From assembly GCF_029867415.1 (NCBI RefSeq), contig NW_026706161.1, positions 1 through 64,000 on the forward strand: 64,000 nt of DNA, read 5' to 3'. Each line of letters opens with the position of its first letter. Position 1 is the stretch's first letter. The notes beneath the pieces are model-generated. The model ran no database searches. It saw only the letters and a list, made by a program, of their open reading frames with translations, and had not been told where the DNA came from. Shown piece by piece: positions 21,255-33,800 of this stretch. A program made the position numbers and the translations under genes. This stretch comes from Vicia villosa (Eukaryota > Streptophyta > Magnoliopsida > Fabales > Fabaceae).

Positions 21255-21597
21255 GTACCAAAGCGCTTTTAAAAAGCGCTCTCTAAGCATGGGGTACCAG
21301 AGCGCTTTTAAACGAAAAAGCGCTGTCGTAAGGAAAGGCTATAAGAGCGCTTTCAAAAGCGCTTTCATACGTCAATCTATAAGAGCGCTTTTCAAAAGCG
21401 CTTTCGTAGGGTATGCACTTTATTTAGCGAAATTTTTTTAAAAGGCTATTAGAGCGCTTTCACTAAAAAACGCTTTCATATTTCCACCTATAAGAGCGCT
21501 TTTCAAAAGCGCTTTCGTAGGATATGCACTTTTTTTTAGCAAAATTTTTTTAAAAGGCTATGAGAGCGCTTTCACTAAAAAGCGCTTTTGTAAGGGC
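21255..21597. repeat. Right CACTA subterminal repeat array
   Basis: About six units with AGAGCGCTTTTCAAAAGCGC followed by TTTCGTAGG, mirroring the left array at 8052-8470. A 110-bp segment (GGTATGCACTTTATTTAGCG..., then TTTTTTTAAAAGGCTA) is also partly duplicated. Confidence 0.85.
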
Positions 21598-21625
21598 GAT
21601 TTTAAAAGACATTTTTGGCGTAGTG

Positions 21626-22028
21626 AATGTAGCAAAACAAAAGGACCTATAATCTCCCCCTTTGGCAAATTTGGGCTAAAACATCCGTGAGATGTGATCT
21701 TCATGAAGTAGCACAAGTAGAACATTATATCACACATCAGAATCAACATAGAAAACAACAACAACAGAAGTAGCCCATAAATGAGGTTATTGCTAAACAT
21801 CGAGAGATCAAATCCATACACGGGACATCTTGCATATAAAATATTATCCTAATCATTACTCTCCATTTTGGCCATAATTTGGCAAGGGTATTGAAAGATC
21901 CATAAACAAAACATCAAGAATGACAGTCATGCATGAACACACAGTTAGTAGTTAAGTAAGATTCAACAGCAGAAACTACTAACACCAAGATCAGCACACA
22001 AGGCTGAGGGCCATATGTTAAGCCATAT
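21626..22028 (-). mobile_element. 3' end of an older copia element (polypurine tract), interrupted
   Basis: On the minus strand 21651-21663 reads AAAGGGGGAGATT, the polypurine tract that precedes the 3' LTR of many Ty1/copia elements. The continuation lies beyond the 12.1-kb insertion, at 34134-35240, whose minus strand has decayed frames resembling the SIRE extra ORF. The CACTA inserted just past the tract, in what would be the LTR. Confidence 0.5.
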
Positions 22029-23224
22029 TGTCATACCCCAAAATTTGCCCACACATTTTCTCTTATTCAAATTCAAATCAATACACAAAGTCCTAGAACA
22101 CTTCCATACCTAAAAAATTGAGAGAGTTAGGCCTTGTCAAAATTGAGCAATTTCAAGGGAAAATATGAAAGGAAAAGGTCCAAAAATCCAATTACTTCCA
22201 AATGGGCCCATATTATTTTTATCCAATCTTCATCTTGAGCCCATGCACGACCCAAAGAACATATCTTCTTATTTTATATTATTTTTGCTAATTATTCTAT
22301 GGTTTTTACTCATGTAAATCATAAATAAATTACATAAAATAGTAAAATAAATGGGAAATGTTATTTGCTTTGATTTTAAGTCAAAAATCAATCAAATATA
22401 TTCTGTAAAATTAGCAAAGGGATGATTGGAATGAAGAGAATCAATAATTGGAGAAAAAAAAGAAATATTAGGGACCATATTTTCAATCAATTTTCAAAGA
22501 TTGAATTCAAGATTTATTAAGATTCAAGGCCAAAGATTCACCCTAATTCCATCTATTATATAAACATAAGCTACTCAAATCACAAGGGGAGGAAATTCGG
22601 ACTTGAAGAACCCTATTCACACTCATAAAATTAGAAGAAGGAGTAAATTCGGTTTTGGAGATAGGGGATGATTCAGGCCCTTCCAAGCATCCATAAGATT
22701 CCTTGAAGCATTCATAGGCGGTCCAGGCCGTCATCTTGCAGCAACGCGCTCAGAATTGCGCTAGAAAACGCACGGTTTGCACACTTCTAATTCTCTTTCG
22801 TTCTCATTAATGTGTCATACATAATTGCGTTTTGACTGTGTATTATTGATGTTCATGAAGTTCTGAACGCTTAGGTTTGATTAATTCTTAGTTTACGTGC
22901 CATAATCGCAATATACCATTGATGGTGGTTAGGGTTTCACTTTAGGGTTTATGGATACAGACAAAATTAAGAACAATTACCGGCACCATTGAATTCAGAA
23001 GGAGATTCTCATTCGATTCATGTATCTGGATGTGATTTATGTTGCATATTTGTCGAGTTTGATTGTTGCAGGGATGTAGCCACGTTTGGAACCGTAGGGA
23101 AAAGCCTGTATTTTCCAGAAAACGCAAGGTTGAAGATGAAGGGGATAGGGCGCGCAACGCTTTTAAATTTCTGACTTAAGTACATTGTTTATATTTTGCT
23201 TTGAGTGGGTACAGGTGACAGCAA

Positions 23225-23300
23225 GCGATGCTTGGCGTAGTGGAAAGGCTGATGCGTTAAAACCAACACCTAGAGGGACTCTGGTTCGATCCCTAGCCAT
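23225..23300 (+). ncRNA. tRNA-like module in the 5' LTR
   Basis: A box TGGCGTAGTGG (23233-23243) and perfect B box GGTTCGATCC (23283-23292), 50 bases apart, then seven T at 23309-23315. Acceptor pairing is weak (GCTTGGC with GCCATGG). Repeated almost unchanged in the 3' LTR. Confidence 0.5.
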
Positions 23301-24648
23301 GGACATTATTTTTTTACAAATATCCACTGCTGATCCCACGCGATAGTCCACCATACGCCATCAAGAATCAACCATCAGATCTTCTCAAAACCCAGATCCG
23401 AAGCATTCTTGATTGCAGACCCATGGTGTCCCATCAAGATCAGCCACACAGAATCAAACAGCTAAGTTTTCTATTTTTTTATTTTTAATTGTATAATCCT
23501 TTATTTATTTATATTTATATATATATGTTTTTATTTGTTTATAAAAAACTATATACCTTATTTTCAAAACTTTTTTTTCTCTTACTAATAATAATATTTA
23601 TTTTATTATTTTCCTTTATACATTTATTTTTTTTTCTTTTATTTCTTTTCTTCTTTATTTATTTATAACAATTAATATTTATTTTATCTAATTATTTTAT
23701 TTTCTTAATATCATATATCTATTTATTTTAATTAATATATTTTCAATAATTCATATATGCTTTCTTTTAATTCCAAAAATTCATAAAAAATGTTTTTACC
23801 TGATTTTATTCTCTTTCTTCGATTTAATTAATTAGGTTGCGAAACCGATAATTAATTAAATCGATTGCGTTACTTTATTCAATTTACGCCCGAATTAGGG
23901 TTTACGAGAATTAACCCTACACTGAGAATATTTCTTTTCTGTGCCTTTTCAGGGTTGACTTTTCAAATACGCTCCGACTACGCGCCTATCAAGATTCGAA
24001 GCTAAGTATTAAATTTAATTTTTAACTCTACTTTGTTTCCTTTTATTTTAGGGTTTACCCTTTAAATATGAACTCCGCATACACTCACATCCTTTTTAAT
24101 TTTTGCCTTTGCTTTGCTATTTTTCAGGGTTAACTCCGAGAGCTTCCCGCCAACCATGTCAGATCACATTCGAAGCTAAGTGCCTATTTACTTTATTTAT
24201 TTTAAATTTCTTTATTATTTATTTTTAGGGTTAATAACGTTTGCCTCCGAACTATAATGCACTCACCCTATTTCTGTTTGCCATTTTTCCACTTTTTCAG
24301 GGTTTGCCAAACGCCAAAGCTTCGCATAGTCGGTAACCCTAAACCCTAATTATTACTTATGTTAGACTTAATTGTTTATTATTCCGCTGGTTTCAATTTC
24401 CCTCTCCCTCCGCTGGTTTCAATTTCCCTCTCCCGTTATTACTTTAATTATTAATTGTTGTGGTTAGTAATTTTAGGGAGTGATAACTTTGAATTGAATC
24501 TAGAATCACTTAACTATAAGATAAATATCTGAAACTGATCACGTGATTGGTGCACACACGCACACTTTTGGGGTAACCTCTCTGTTGCCTGTTGCCTTGT
24601 TGCCTGTTGCCTTGTGTTTTTTGCAGAATAGCCATGTCCCTCGAATAC

Positions 24649-24763
24649 GAGGATACCTCAGCCATGTTGCCTCGATTAAAAATCATGGTCCCTAATGATG
24701 CTGCCTTCGATACACATGATCTCGACCCTCGGAAGTTGCCTACGAAAAGGCTGAGGTATCCTC
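24649..24763. repeat. Inverted repeat GAGGATACCTCAGCC in the 5' LTR
   Basis: GAGGATACCTCAGCC (24649-24663) and GGCTGAGGTATCCTC (24749-24763), a 15-bp perfect stem with an 85-base loop. Identical arms lie in the 3' LTR and a 14-bp version in the solo LTR. Confidence 0.8.
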
Positions 24764-25319
24764 TGGTTGCCTACGAAAAGGCTATTCTGGTTCTTCCCTT
24801 AGACTACCTGCCTCCCTATGGCATGAGATAGTCTTATGGCGAACGAACTCTCGACGACCCTTCAACCTCCAAATGAAAGGCTTCCTGCCCTCTTATGGCA
24901 AGGATAGACCCTTTCACCCTGAAAGGCTAAAAGAACTACTTTCTACTTTACTAAGTTAAATGCCCTTAATTGCTTTGCCTTGCTCTAAAACTTTTTCATA
25001 TTCTTTCTCATAAACCTTCAATAAGGCTACGCTCATTTTACGAGCTAAAGTCCTTATTTCTCCTTTTCTACATTTTCTGAAACTTTTGGCTTCAAAACTA
25101 AAGAGCAAAGCAATTAAGAGCCCATGGAAAACCATGGATGCAAAGGGTGCCTTACACCTTCCCTTTGTATAACTTACCCCCCGAACTCAAAATCTTTCAA
25201 AGGTTTTTTTCTGTTCTTTTAGCCTTTCCTAATTGGATAAAATAAAAGCCGGTGGCGACTCTTGCTCACCGCAACATTGTTGCTTATAAAATAAAAGTCA
25301 GTTCACCGTATTACAGAAC

Positions 25320-25338
25320 TGGCGACTCTGCAGGGGAT
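25320..25338 (+). promoter_or_regulatory. Primer binding site (tRNA-Arg type)
   Basis: TGGCGACTCTGCAGGGGAT starts five bases after the 5' LTR end, as expected for minus-strand priming. Nearly the same sequence follows the Ogre LTR at 51440. Confidence 0.8.
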
Positions 25339-26481
25339 AATTTTCTTATAAAAGAGGGGTTACCTTAAAAGTTTAGGAACACTTTAAATGTTTTCTATTG
25401 CTTGCTTTGTTTGTTTTATTTTTCAGGGGCGTTTTGGGAATTAACTGAAGGACGAATCCTACACCCGGATTCAAGAACACTTAAGATTAGGAGTGGCATA
25501 GTCATGGCGACTTCTTTCACATATGTGGGAGATGAGTCAATATGAAGTTCACACTTGAGTTAGGACTCCATAGCATATGCACACCTTTCTCAAATGAGGG
25601 GGGTCTATGTATGTGTCTACGGGTGCACCGGAGCTCAAGGACCTTTAGTTACCCTTAACCCATCCTGGCCTTTAGGAACGTAGTGGGGGACTACTCTTGA
25701 CAAATGTTGAGAACTAGTCGCTACCCGATGCTACAATTCAGATAGGTCCTTTCTCAAAGTATCATTGCATGATGCGAATGTATCATGTCCGAGGGTGCTT
25801 TAGAAGGACTGACAATTCTGGATAACTTGTAGAACCCGTTGCTGAAATCATCCTTATCCTTAGAAGTACCTTTGGGAAGGGTATCTCACATGATCTAAAC
25901 TCCATGCAAACCGAGCCTAAGGAAATTGTGTGACTTGTGTGACTTGCGTGACTTGTTTGTGTTTACTACTAACCTTCGTTTCCTCGCAGGTTTTGTTAAA
26001 AGGACTTGTTTGTCCTTACTATCTCACACTATGCCTAATGAGCTTCATTCGCATAACATCATGACATTATGACATCATAAGCATAACATGATTTAACTAA
26101 CCCTTTCAAGGATCTTAGGAATTTAGGGCGCACAATTTCAGGTGCCTTTATCAAAGACTGAATTCCTATTAAGAGGCAAGAGGATTTATTTTCCTCTGGC
26201 CACATACCTTCCAAATCAAGGACTGAATACCTATCAAGGGGCAAGAGGATTTATTTTTCTCTAGCCATGTATCTTCAAAATTCAGAAGTATCCCGAATCA
26301 GAGGCGATGACCCACTCGATATGGTGAGCTTGGTTCTCAAAGAAAGACGTTCAAAGACAAAATTCATAATTCTTCAAACGAAGATGCGCCCAAATCATTT
26401 CTAATGTTGCTAACTAAATTCCCAAAGATCCTTGAAAACATTGCATTTGCATTCATAACATCGCATAACAAGTTTCTTACA
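25339..26481. other. Untranslated leader of the gag-only Tat element
   Basis: Non-coding stretch between primer site and gag. Two similar segments around 26150-26270 share AAGAGGCAAGAGGATTTATTTTCCTC. No gene is supported. Confidence 0.5.
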
Positions 26482-27967
26482 ATGAGTCTCTCATCCGTCC
26501 TCGCTGTTTATTTCAGCATCATGAATCTCGAACAATCAGTTAAGGATCTCCAAGCTCAAAATGCTGAATTCCAAGCCTTGATCCTGAATTTGTCCAAGGG
26601 GCAAGATGAGCTGAAATCCCTTCTGACTAAGAAGGAAAAGAAGACCAAGAAACCTAAAGGTGTCCCAATCTTGGAAGAAGGTTCAAAGGCCCTCTCAAAA
26701 AGGTTGAAGAAGCTGAAACTCCCAAAGAGGGTAAGAAGACTCGAGTGAAAAAGCTTAGACCGATCTTGCAACTCAGGGATGCTGAAACCTCTGAAGACAG
26801 TGATGAGGATGAGCAAGATGATGATGCTAGTGTCATAACTGATGCAAAAAGTAACCACGATTCTGCCAAACTCTCTGAAGAAGAAGAGGACTATTACCAT
26901 GAGGATGAACATCCCGATGACAAATACAAGATGTTAGAAGAGCGTCTGAGAAGCGTGGAAATTCAGAAGGTACCTGGGCTGGATTTTGAAGAGCTTGGAC
27001 TCGTTCCTGGGGTCGTTATCCCTCCAAAATTCAAAACTCCTGCCTTTGCTAAGTATGATGGAGTCTCCTGTCCTAAACTACACTTGAGGTCTTATGTAAG
27101 GAAGATTCAACCTCATACTGCTGATAAGAAGCTCTGGATCCACTTTTTCCAAGAGAGCTTATCTGGAACTCAACTCGAATGGTACTATCAACTGGGGAGT
27201 ACCCACATCCGTACCTGGGAAGATCTGGTTGTTGCTTTCTATAAGCAATATCAATATAATTCTGACCTCGCACCGACTCGCATGCAACTGCAAAGCATGT
27301 CTATGGGACCCAAGGAAAGTTTCAAGGAATATGCTCAAAAATGAAGAGATCTAGCTGGAAGAGTCAAACCTTCCTTGGCTGACTGAGAGATGGTAGATAT
27401 GTTCATGAATACACTGGCTGGACCTTTCTATAGTCATTTGCTGGGAAGTTCATCATCTGGATTCATTGAGCTTATACTGACTGGAGAGCGTGTTGAAAGT
27501 GGTATCCGAAGCGGAAAAATTCAGGTGGCTATTTCTCCCGGTACTATAAAAAGTCATACAATGGGAGGAATGAATCCGATGCTGTTGGGGCAATTTTGGT
27601 CTCTAATCAAGCATCGATAAAACAACAAAACAACAAACGTAAACAAAGCGCATCCGAAAGACAATTCACAGAAATCAACATGTCTTTGACTCAAGCGCTG
27701 CAACGCTTGTTGGAAGCATAGCTACTTATACAGATAGCTCCTCATCCAAATCCCAACACTTCCTCCCCTCGCTATAATCCCAACGCGAGATGTGCATATC
27801 ACTCCAATAGTCCGGGACATGACACTGACAATTGCTGGACGTTGAAGAATAAGATCCAAGACATGATCGATGCCGGAGAAATCAAGTTCGATCCTCCTGC
27901 AACTCCTAACGGGATCACTGCTCCCACGCCTAATCACAACAAGAGTGCTAATACAGTGGATGGCTAG
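26482..27967 (+). pseudogene. Tat/Ogre-lineage gag, decayed
   Basis: The first part has a coiled coil (LEQSVKDLQAQNAEFQAL) and a Lys-rich stretch. The central gag domain reads PPKFKTPAFAKYDG, HFFQESLSGTQLEWYYQL and FYKQYQYNSDLAPTRMQL, close to the Ogre gag at 60317. A CX2H...C knuckle (CAYHSNSPGHDTDNC, 27791-27835) follows. It is broken by a frameshift near 26700, in-frame TGA codons at 27342-27344 and 27385-27387, a frameshift near 27580, and a stop at 27719-27721. No protease follows. Confidence 0.8.
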
Positions 27968-30100
27968 AAGGATGGACTTTAAGATCATTAGTTTTACTTT
28001 CAACTGCAATTTCTTTTTCTGTTTGTTTAAACATTCGACTTATGATAGACATTATCTGTTTTAATAATCATCATCAATGCATTGCATATGTTTGTCTTGA
28101 ATAATTTATTTCGCTATCACTCATTTTAAATTATGTCTTTACTTTGCATATGTTTTATTCAACTCCTGCTAAGTTGTAAGCCTTTTAAGGGAGGATGACG
28201 AAAATGATACCGCAACCTCATACAGTATGCTTTTGAGCGGACTATGCTGACGATGTACAGGCATTGTTTCAATTCCTAAACAGTGGAGATATAAGGATGT
28301 TAATCCCTCGTCAACCCCTTTGAGCCTAAGAAGTAGAAGTGTCTTTCTTGTACTAATCAAAACCCTTGATCATAACCTGGGGCAGGGTAGTTCTCAGATA
28401 ATTTGGCTGTGCATTCTACTTTAAGAGAATCATTCAGTACACCTTTCAACAAAGGTTTCAATCACAAGCGTTCATCCGCACACATCAAAGAAGTGTTAGA
28501 GATATCAATCAAAAGCCAATGATGGTTCATCAATCATTAAGTAAGGCAGTCAATATCTTTCAAAAAAGGAAAAAAAAAGAAAAAAAAACGTACATACAAA
28601 GAAAAGCCTGCTAAGTCAAAAATCAAAAAGAAGACTTAGGCAAAAATCAAGGCATACCGCTAACTGTAAACTCAAAATAGACAGTTCAGGCAAAAGTTAG
28701 GGATATCAAAAAGATGAAAAGAGAAGTCAATAAATTCCTGAACAACACAGTGTTGTGACTACCAAAAGGAAGAAGTGAGTGCCATATCAAAAGTTCTCTT
28801 TGCTTGTGAACCATCATCATTATTAAAGGTGCAAATCCAAAAGTCTCTTGGAACCTGAATGCATAAGTTGAATTAACTGAGCTTAGGATTGAAGATCATC
28901 ACGAAGAGGGGTGGGTACAATCAAATTTTGAGCCTTTATCTTTTGTTTCTTAAACCGTGAACCGAGCCACGTTACAACCCTTAAAAGTCCTAATTGAAGC
29001 CTGGTTAGTTCGAAAGCATACTGTCACAACAAAGGTATCCCGACTCCTTAAGGTTTACCACAAATGCCGAGTTGATAACCTGTTCTTTACAAACATCACG
29101 TTTTATAAATATCACGCTTTTACATTTCTTGTTTTAATGTTTTTCAAAAACTCAAGACAAACGTATGCATTGCATCTCATGAAGTCATCATTAAACAAAT
29201 TCTGCTACATAATTTCAAATGTTAGCAACAGAAAGAATTTGCACAGGGTACAACTAATGACTGAAAGTTATCCCGACAGACAATATTACTCCAAGAAGCA
29301 ATGTCTCATACGTATACAAGGGGCATGACACAGTCTATCCAGTCAATCTGGGGCAATCAAGTCAAGATTCCGAGAATCTCTCAAAAGCAAAACAGTTGGG
29401 GGCGTCGTCCTAAGATTATGATTACTAGGTGCATGTTGCCCATAGTGCACATCTCATAAAGTCCTCTCAAGGCGAATCTTTCCAAAGTTCCTACTAACAG
29501 GGGCAAATCTATGCAAGTCCGGTCTGACATCTTGATCAACACTCAGTGGTATGTTTTAATCAAATCCAGGAAGGGTAGTTACTATAATACTAGGGGCAAC
29601 TTTCAAGACATCCATGTCTCCCCACAAAGCCGGTCTCACAAAATCACATCCCCACAGATTAATCATTAAGAAGATATCTTCAAATGTTCTAGTCCCGACA
29701 AAGACATGGCTCCAACAGAGTTTACATCTTCAACACTACCAGTTTCTCCAACACTTCGCTCTTCTCCAAACATGGTTCACTAATATCTTTTATTCCCAAT
29801 CAGGGTGCATCAAGCAAAGATCATAAATCTCCAGCTGGGCATCTCCAAGACAAGATCAAACATCAAAATCACTATGATACAGAGATTTATTTTCTCAAAA
29901 AACTCTAAATAGCAAAAGTCATACATCATATATTCATACATCGCATACATTACCTCATAATAAATTCATACATAACATACAAGTTTCTCATTTATTTTGA
30001 GAGACTCGTCACATAAATACATGCATCATGGCATTGCATGCTGCTAACTTTGTCTTCCAGGTAAGTTCCCAAGCAGACGAATATCATCAACAAATCAATC
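27968..30100. other. Non-coding interior of the gag-only Tat element
   Basis: No protease, RT or integrase motif found on either strand. Contains an A-rich run (28560-28600) and unremarkable sequence. It probably replaces the lost pol region. Confidence 0.5.
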
Positions 30101-30400
30101 TTATCAGATATACATTCCGGAAGCTCGAACCCCGGACATTCTGAAAATTCCAAAGAGATGCACATTCTGGAAGCATGACCCCCAGACTTCTGAAACGTTC
30201 TTATCAGATATACATTCCGGAAGCTCGAACCCCGGACATTCTGAAAATTCCAAATAGATGCACATTCTGGAAGCATGACCCCCAGACTTCTGAAACATTC
30301 TTATCAGATATACATTCCGGAAGCTCGAACCCCGGACATTCTGAAAATTCCAATCAGATGCACATTCTGGAAGCTTGACCCCCAGACTTCTGAGACATTC
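30101..30400. repeat. Three 100-bp tandem repeats
   Basis: Copies start at 30101, 30201 and 30301 with TTATCAGATATACATTCCGG and end with GACTTCTGAAACGTTC or close variants. The copies differ at only a few positions. A further 41-bp duplication (GGATGGCATCTTTAAGCCCA) lies at about 30620-30700. Confidence 0.9.
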
Positions 30401-30823
30401 TTACAACTCTCATCTTTTGACACTCATTCAAGACACAATTCAGAAACAATCCAAGATCTAATTCAGTTACCAGGAACAGTGCTGACACGATCGACATTTG
30501 AAGATCTAATTCTATCATCATGAACGGTGCTAACACGACCAATCTCCAACAAATACTTCTCAATACAATGGATTCCGTCTAACGTATGACGTATCCTGAC
30601 TCTCAAGTCTATCAACCTGGATGGCATCTTTAAGCCCATCTCCAATAAACTTTTTTCTCGAGGCCTGGATGGCATCTTTAAGCCCATCTCCGACAAAAGT
30701 CCCTACTTCAGCGAGGGCAAATTTCTGGGCATTCTAGTGTTCAATCCTCTTCTACCCTCAGATTCCGACTGGCATACAAACCACTCTACATCTTCAGGTT
30801 TAAGAAAATTGAATAGGGGCAGC

Positions 30824-33800
30824 TGTCATACCCTAAAATTTGCCCACACATTTTCTCTTATTCAAATTCAAATCAATACACAAAGTCCTAGAACACTTCC
30901 ATACCTCAAAAATTGAGAGAGTTAGGCCTTGTCAAAATTGAGCAATTTCAAGGGAAAATGTGAAAGGAAACGGTCCAAAAATCCAATTACTTCCAAATGG
31001 GCCCATATTATTTTTATCCAATCTTCATCTTGAGCCCATGCACGACCCAAAGAACATATCTTCTTATTTTATATTATTTTTGCTAATTATTCTATGGTTT
31101 TTACTCATGTAAATCATAAATAAATTACATAAAATAGTAAAATAAATGGGAAATGTTATTTGCTTTGATTTTAAGTCAAAAATCAATCAAATATATTCTG
31201 TAAAATTAGCCAAGGGATGATTGGAATGAAGAGAATCAATAATTGGACAAAAAAAAAGAAATATTAGGGACCATATTTTCAATCAATTTTCAAAGATTGA
31301 AATTCAAGATTTATTAAGATTCAAGGCCAAAGATTCACCCTAATTCCATCTATTATATAAACATAAGCTACTCAGATCACAAGGGGAGGAAATTCGGACT
31401 TGAAGAACCCTATTCACACTCATAAAATTAGAAGAAGGAGTAAATTCGGTTTTGGAGATAGGGGATGATTCAGGCCATTCCAAGCATCCATTAAGATTCC
31501 TTGAAGCATTCATAGGCGGTCCAGGCCATCATCTTGCAGCAACGCGCTCAGAATTGCGCTAGAAAACGCACGGTTTGCACACTTCTAATTCGCTTTCGTT
31601 CTCATTAATGTGTCATACATAATTGCGTTTTGACTGTGTATTATTGATGTTCATGAAGTTTTGAACGCTTAGGTTTGATTAATTCTAAGTTTACGTGCCA
31701 TAATCGCAATATACCATTGATGGTGGTTAGGGTTTCACTTTAGGGTTTATGGATACAGACAAAATTAGGAACAATTACCGGCACCATTGAATTCAGAAGG
31801 AGATTCTCATTCGATTCATGTATCTGGATGTGATTTATGTTGCACATTTTTCGAGTTTGATTGTTGCAGGGATGTAGCCACGTTTGGAACTGTAGGGAAA
31901 AGCCTGTATTTTCCAGAAAACGCAAGGTTGAAGATGAAGGGGATAGGGCGCGCAACGCTTTTAAATTTCTGACTTAAGTACATTGTTTATATTTTGCTTT
32001 GAGTGGGTACAGGTGACAGCAAGCGATGCTTGGCGTAGTGGAAAGGCTGATGCGTTAAAACCAACACCTAGAGGGACTCTGGTTCGATCCCTGGCCATGG
32101 CCATAATTTTTTTACAAATATCCACTGCTGATCCCACGCGATAGTCCACCATACGCCATCAAGAATCAACCATCAGATCTTCTCAAAACCCAGATCCGAC
32201 GCATTCTTGACTGCATACCCATGGTGTCCCATCAAGATCAGCCACACAAAATCAAACAGCTAAGTTTTCTATTTTTTTTATTTTTAATTGTATAATCCTT
32301 TATTTATTTATATTTATATATATATGTTTTTATTTGTTTATAAAAAACTATATACATTATTTTCAAAACTTTTTTTTCTCTTACTAATAATAATATTTAT
32401 TTTATTATTTTCCTTTATACATTTATTTTTTTTCTTTTATTTCTTTTCTTCTTTATTTATTTATAACAATTAATATTTATTTTATCTAATTATTTTATTT
32501 TCTTAATATCATATATCTATTTATTTTAATTAATATATTTTTAATAATTCATATATGCTTTCTTTTAATTCCAAAAATTCATAAAAAATGTTTTTATCTG
32601 ATTTTATTCTCTTTCTTCAATTTAATTAATTAGGTTGCGAAACCGATAATTAATTAAATCGATTGCGTTACTTTATTCAATTTACGCCCGAATTAGGGTT
32701 TACGAGAATTAACCCTACACTGAGAATATTTCTTTTCTGTGCCTTTTCAGGGTTGACTTTTCAAATACGCTCCGACTACGCGCCTATCAAGATTCGAAGC
32801 TAAGTATTAAATTTAATTTTTAAGTCTACTTTGTTTCCTTTTATTTTAGGGTTTACCCTTTAAATATGAACTCCGCATACACTCACATCCTTTTTAATTT
32901 TTGCCTTTGCTTTGCTATTATTCAGGGTTAACTCCGAGAGCTTCCCGCCAACCATGTCAGATCACATTCGAAGCTAAGTGCCTATTTACTTTATTTATTT
33001 TAAATTTCTTTATTATTTATTTTTAGGGTTAATAACGTTTGCATCCGAACTATAATGCACTCACCCTATTTCTGTTTGCCATTTTTCCACTTTTTCAGGG
33101 TTTGCCAAACGCCAAAGCTTCGCATAGTCGGTAACCCTAAACCCTAATTATTACTTATGTTAGACTTAATTGTTTATTATTCCGCTGGTTTCAATTTTCC
33201 TCTCCCTCCGCTGGTTTCAATTTCCCTCTCCCGTTATTGCTTTAATTATTAATTGTTGTGGTTAGTAATTTTAGGGAGTGATAACTTTGAATTGAATCTA
33301 GAATCACTTAACTATAAGATAAATATCTGAAACTGATCACGTGATTGGTGCACACACGCACACTTTTGGGGTAACCTCTCTGTTGCCTGTTGCCTTGTTG
33401 CCTGTTGCCTTGTTGCCTGTTGCCTTGTGTTTTTTGCAGAATAGCCATGTCCCTCGAATACGAGGATACCTCAGCCATGTTGCCTCGATTAAAGATCATG
33501 GTCCCTAATGATGCTGCCTTCGATACACTTGATCTCGACCCTCGGAAGTTGCCTACGAAAAGGCTGAGGTATCCTCTGGTTGCCTACGAAAAGGCTATTC
33601 TGGTTCTTCCCTTAGACTACCTGCCTCCCTATGGCATGGGATAGTCTTTTGGCGAGCGAACTTTCGACGACCCTTCAACCTCCAAATGAAAGGCTTCCTG
33701 CCCTCTTATGGCAAGGATAGACCCTTTCACCCTGAAAGGCTAAAAGAACTACTTTCTACTTTACTAAGGTAAATGCCCTTAATTGCTTTGCCTTGCTCTA

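Larger units (their letters stand above)
8052..21625 (-). mobile_element. CACTA (En/Spm) DNA transposon, 13.6 kb
   Basis: The left end starts CACTACTACGG and the right end, reversed, starts CACTACGCC. Both are flanked by the 3-bp duplication AAT (8049-8051 and 21626-21628), the size expected of CACTA elements. Both subterminal zones carry repeats around AAAAGCGCTTTT. Inside, on the minus strand, are a broken tnp2-type transposase gene (19092 to about 12780) and downstream a still-open Transposase_24/Ulp1-like gene (12311-9214). The 3.4-kb solo LTR at 14884-18315 is a later insertion, so the original element was about 10.1 kb. Fragments of a gypsy RT and RNase H lie between the transposase start and the right end. 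Confidence 0.93.
22029..25315 (+). repeat. 5' LTR of the gag-only Tat element
   Basis: TGTCATACCCC...CCGTATTACA. Contains in order a tRNA-like module (23225-23300), AT-rich T-runs (23460-23820), CAGGGTT/GCTAAGT modules (23951-24340), a GTTGCC minisatellite (24586-24612), a 15-bp inverted repeat (24649-24763), CCATGGAAAACCATGG (25122-25137) and a PBS-like GGTGGCGACTCTTGC 67 bp before the true PBS. Confidence 0.93.

Noticed and set aside
30101..30400. CRISPR-like array
   Set aside because: The three 100-bp units are contiguous without unique spacers, and the context is plant retrotransposon.
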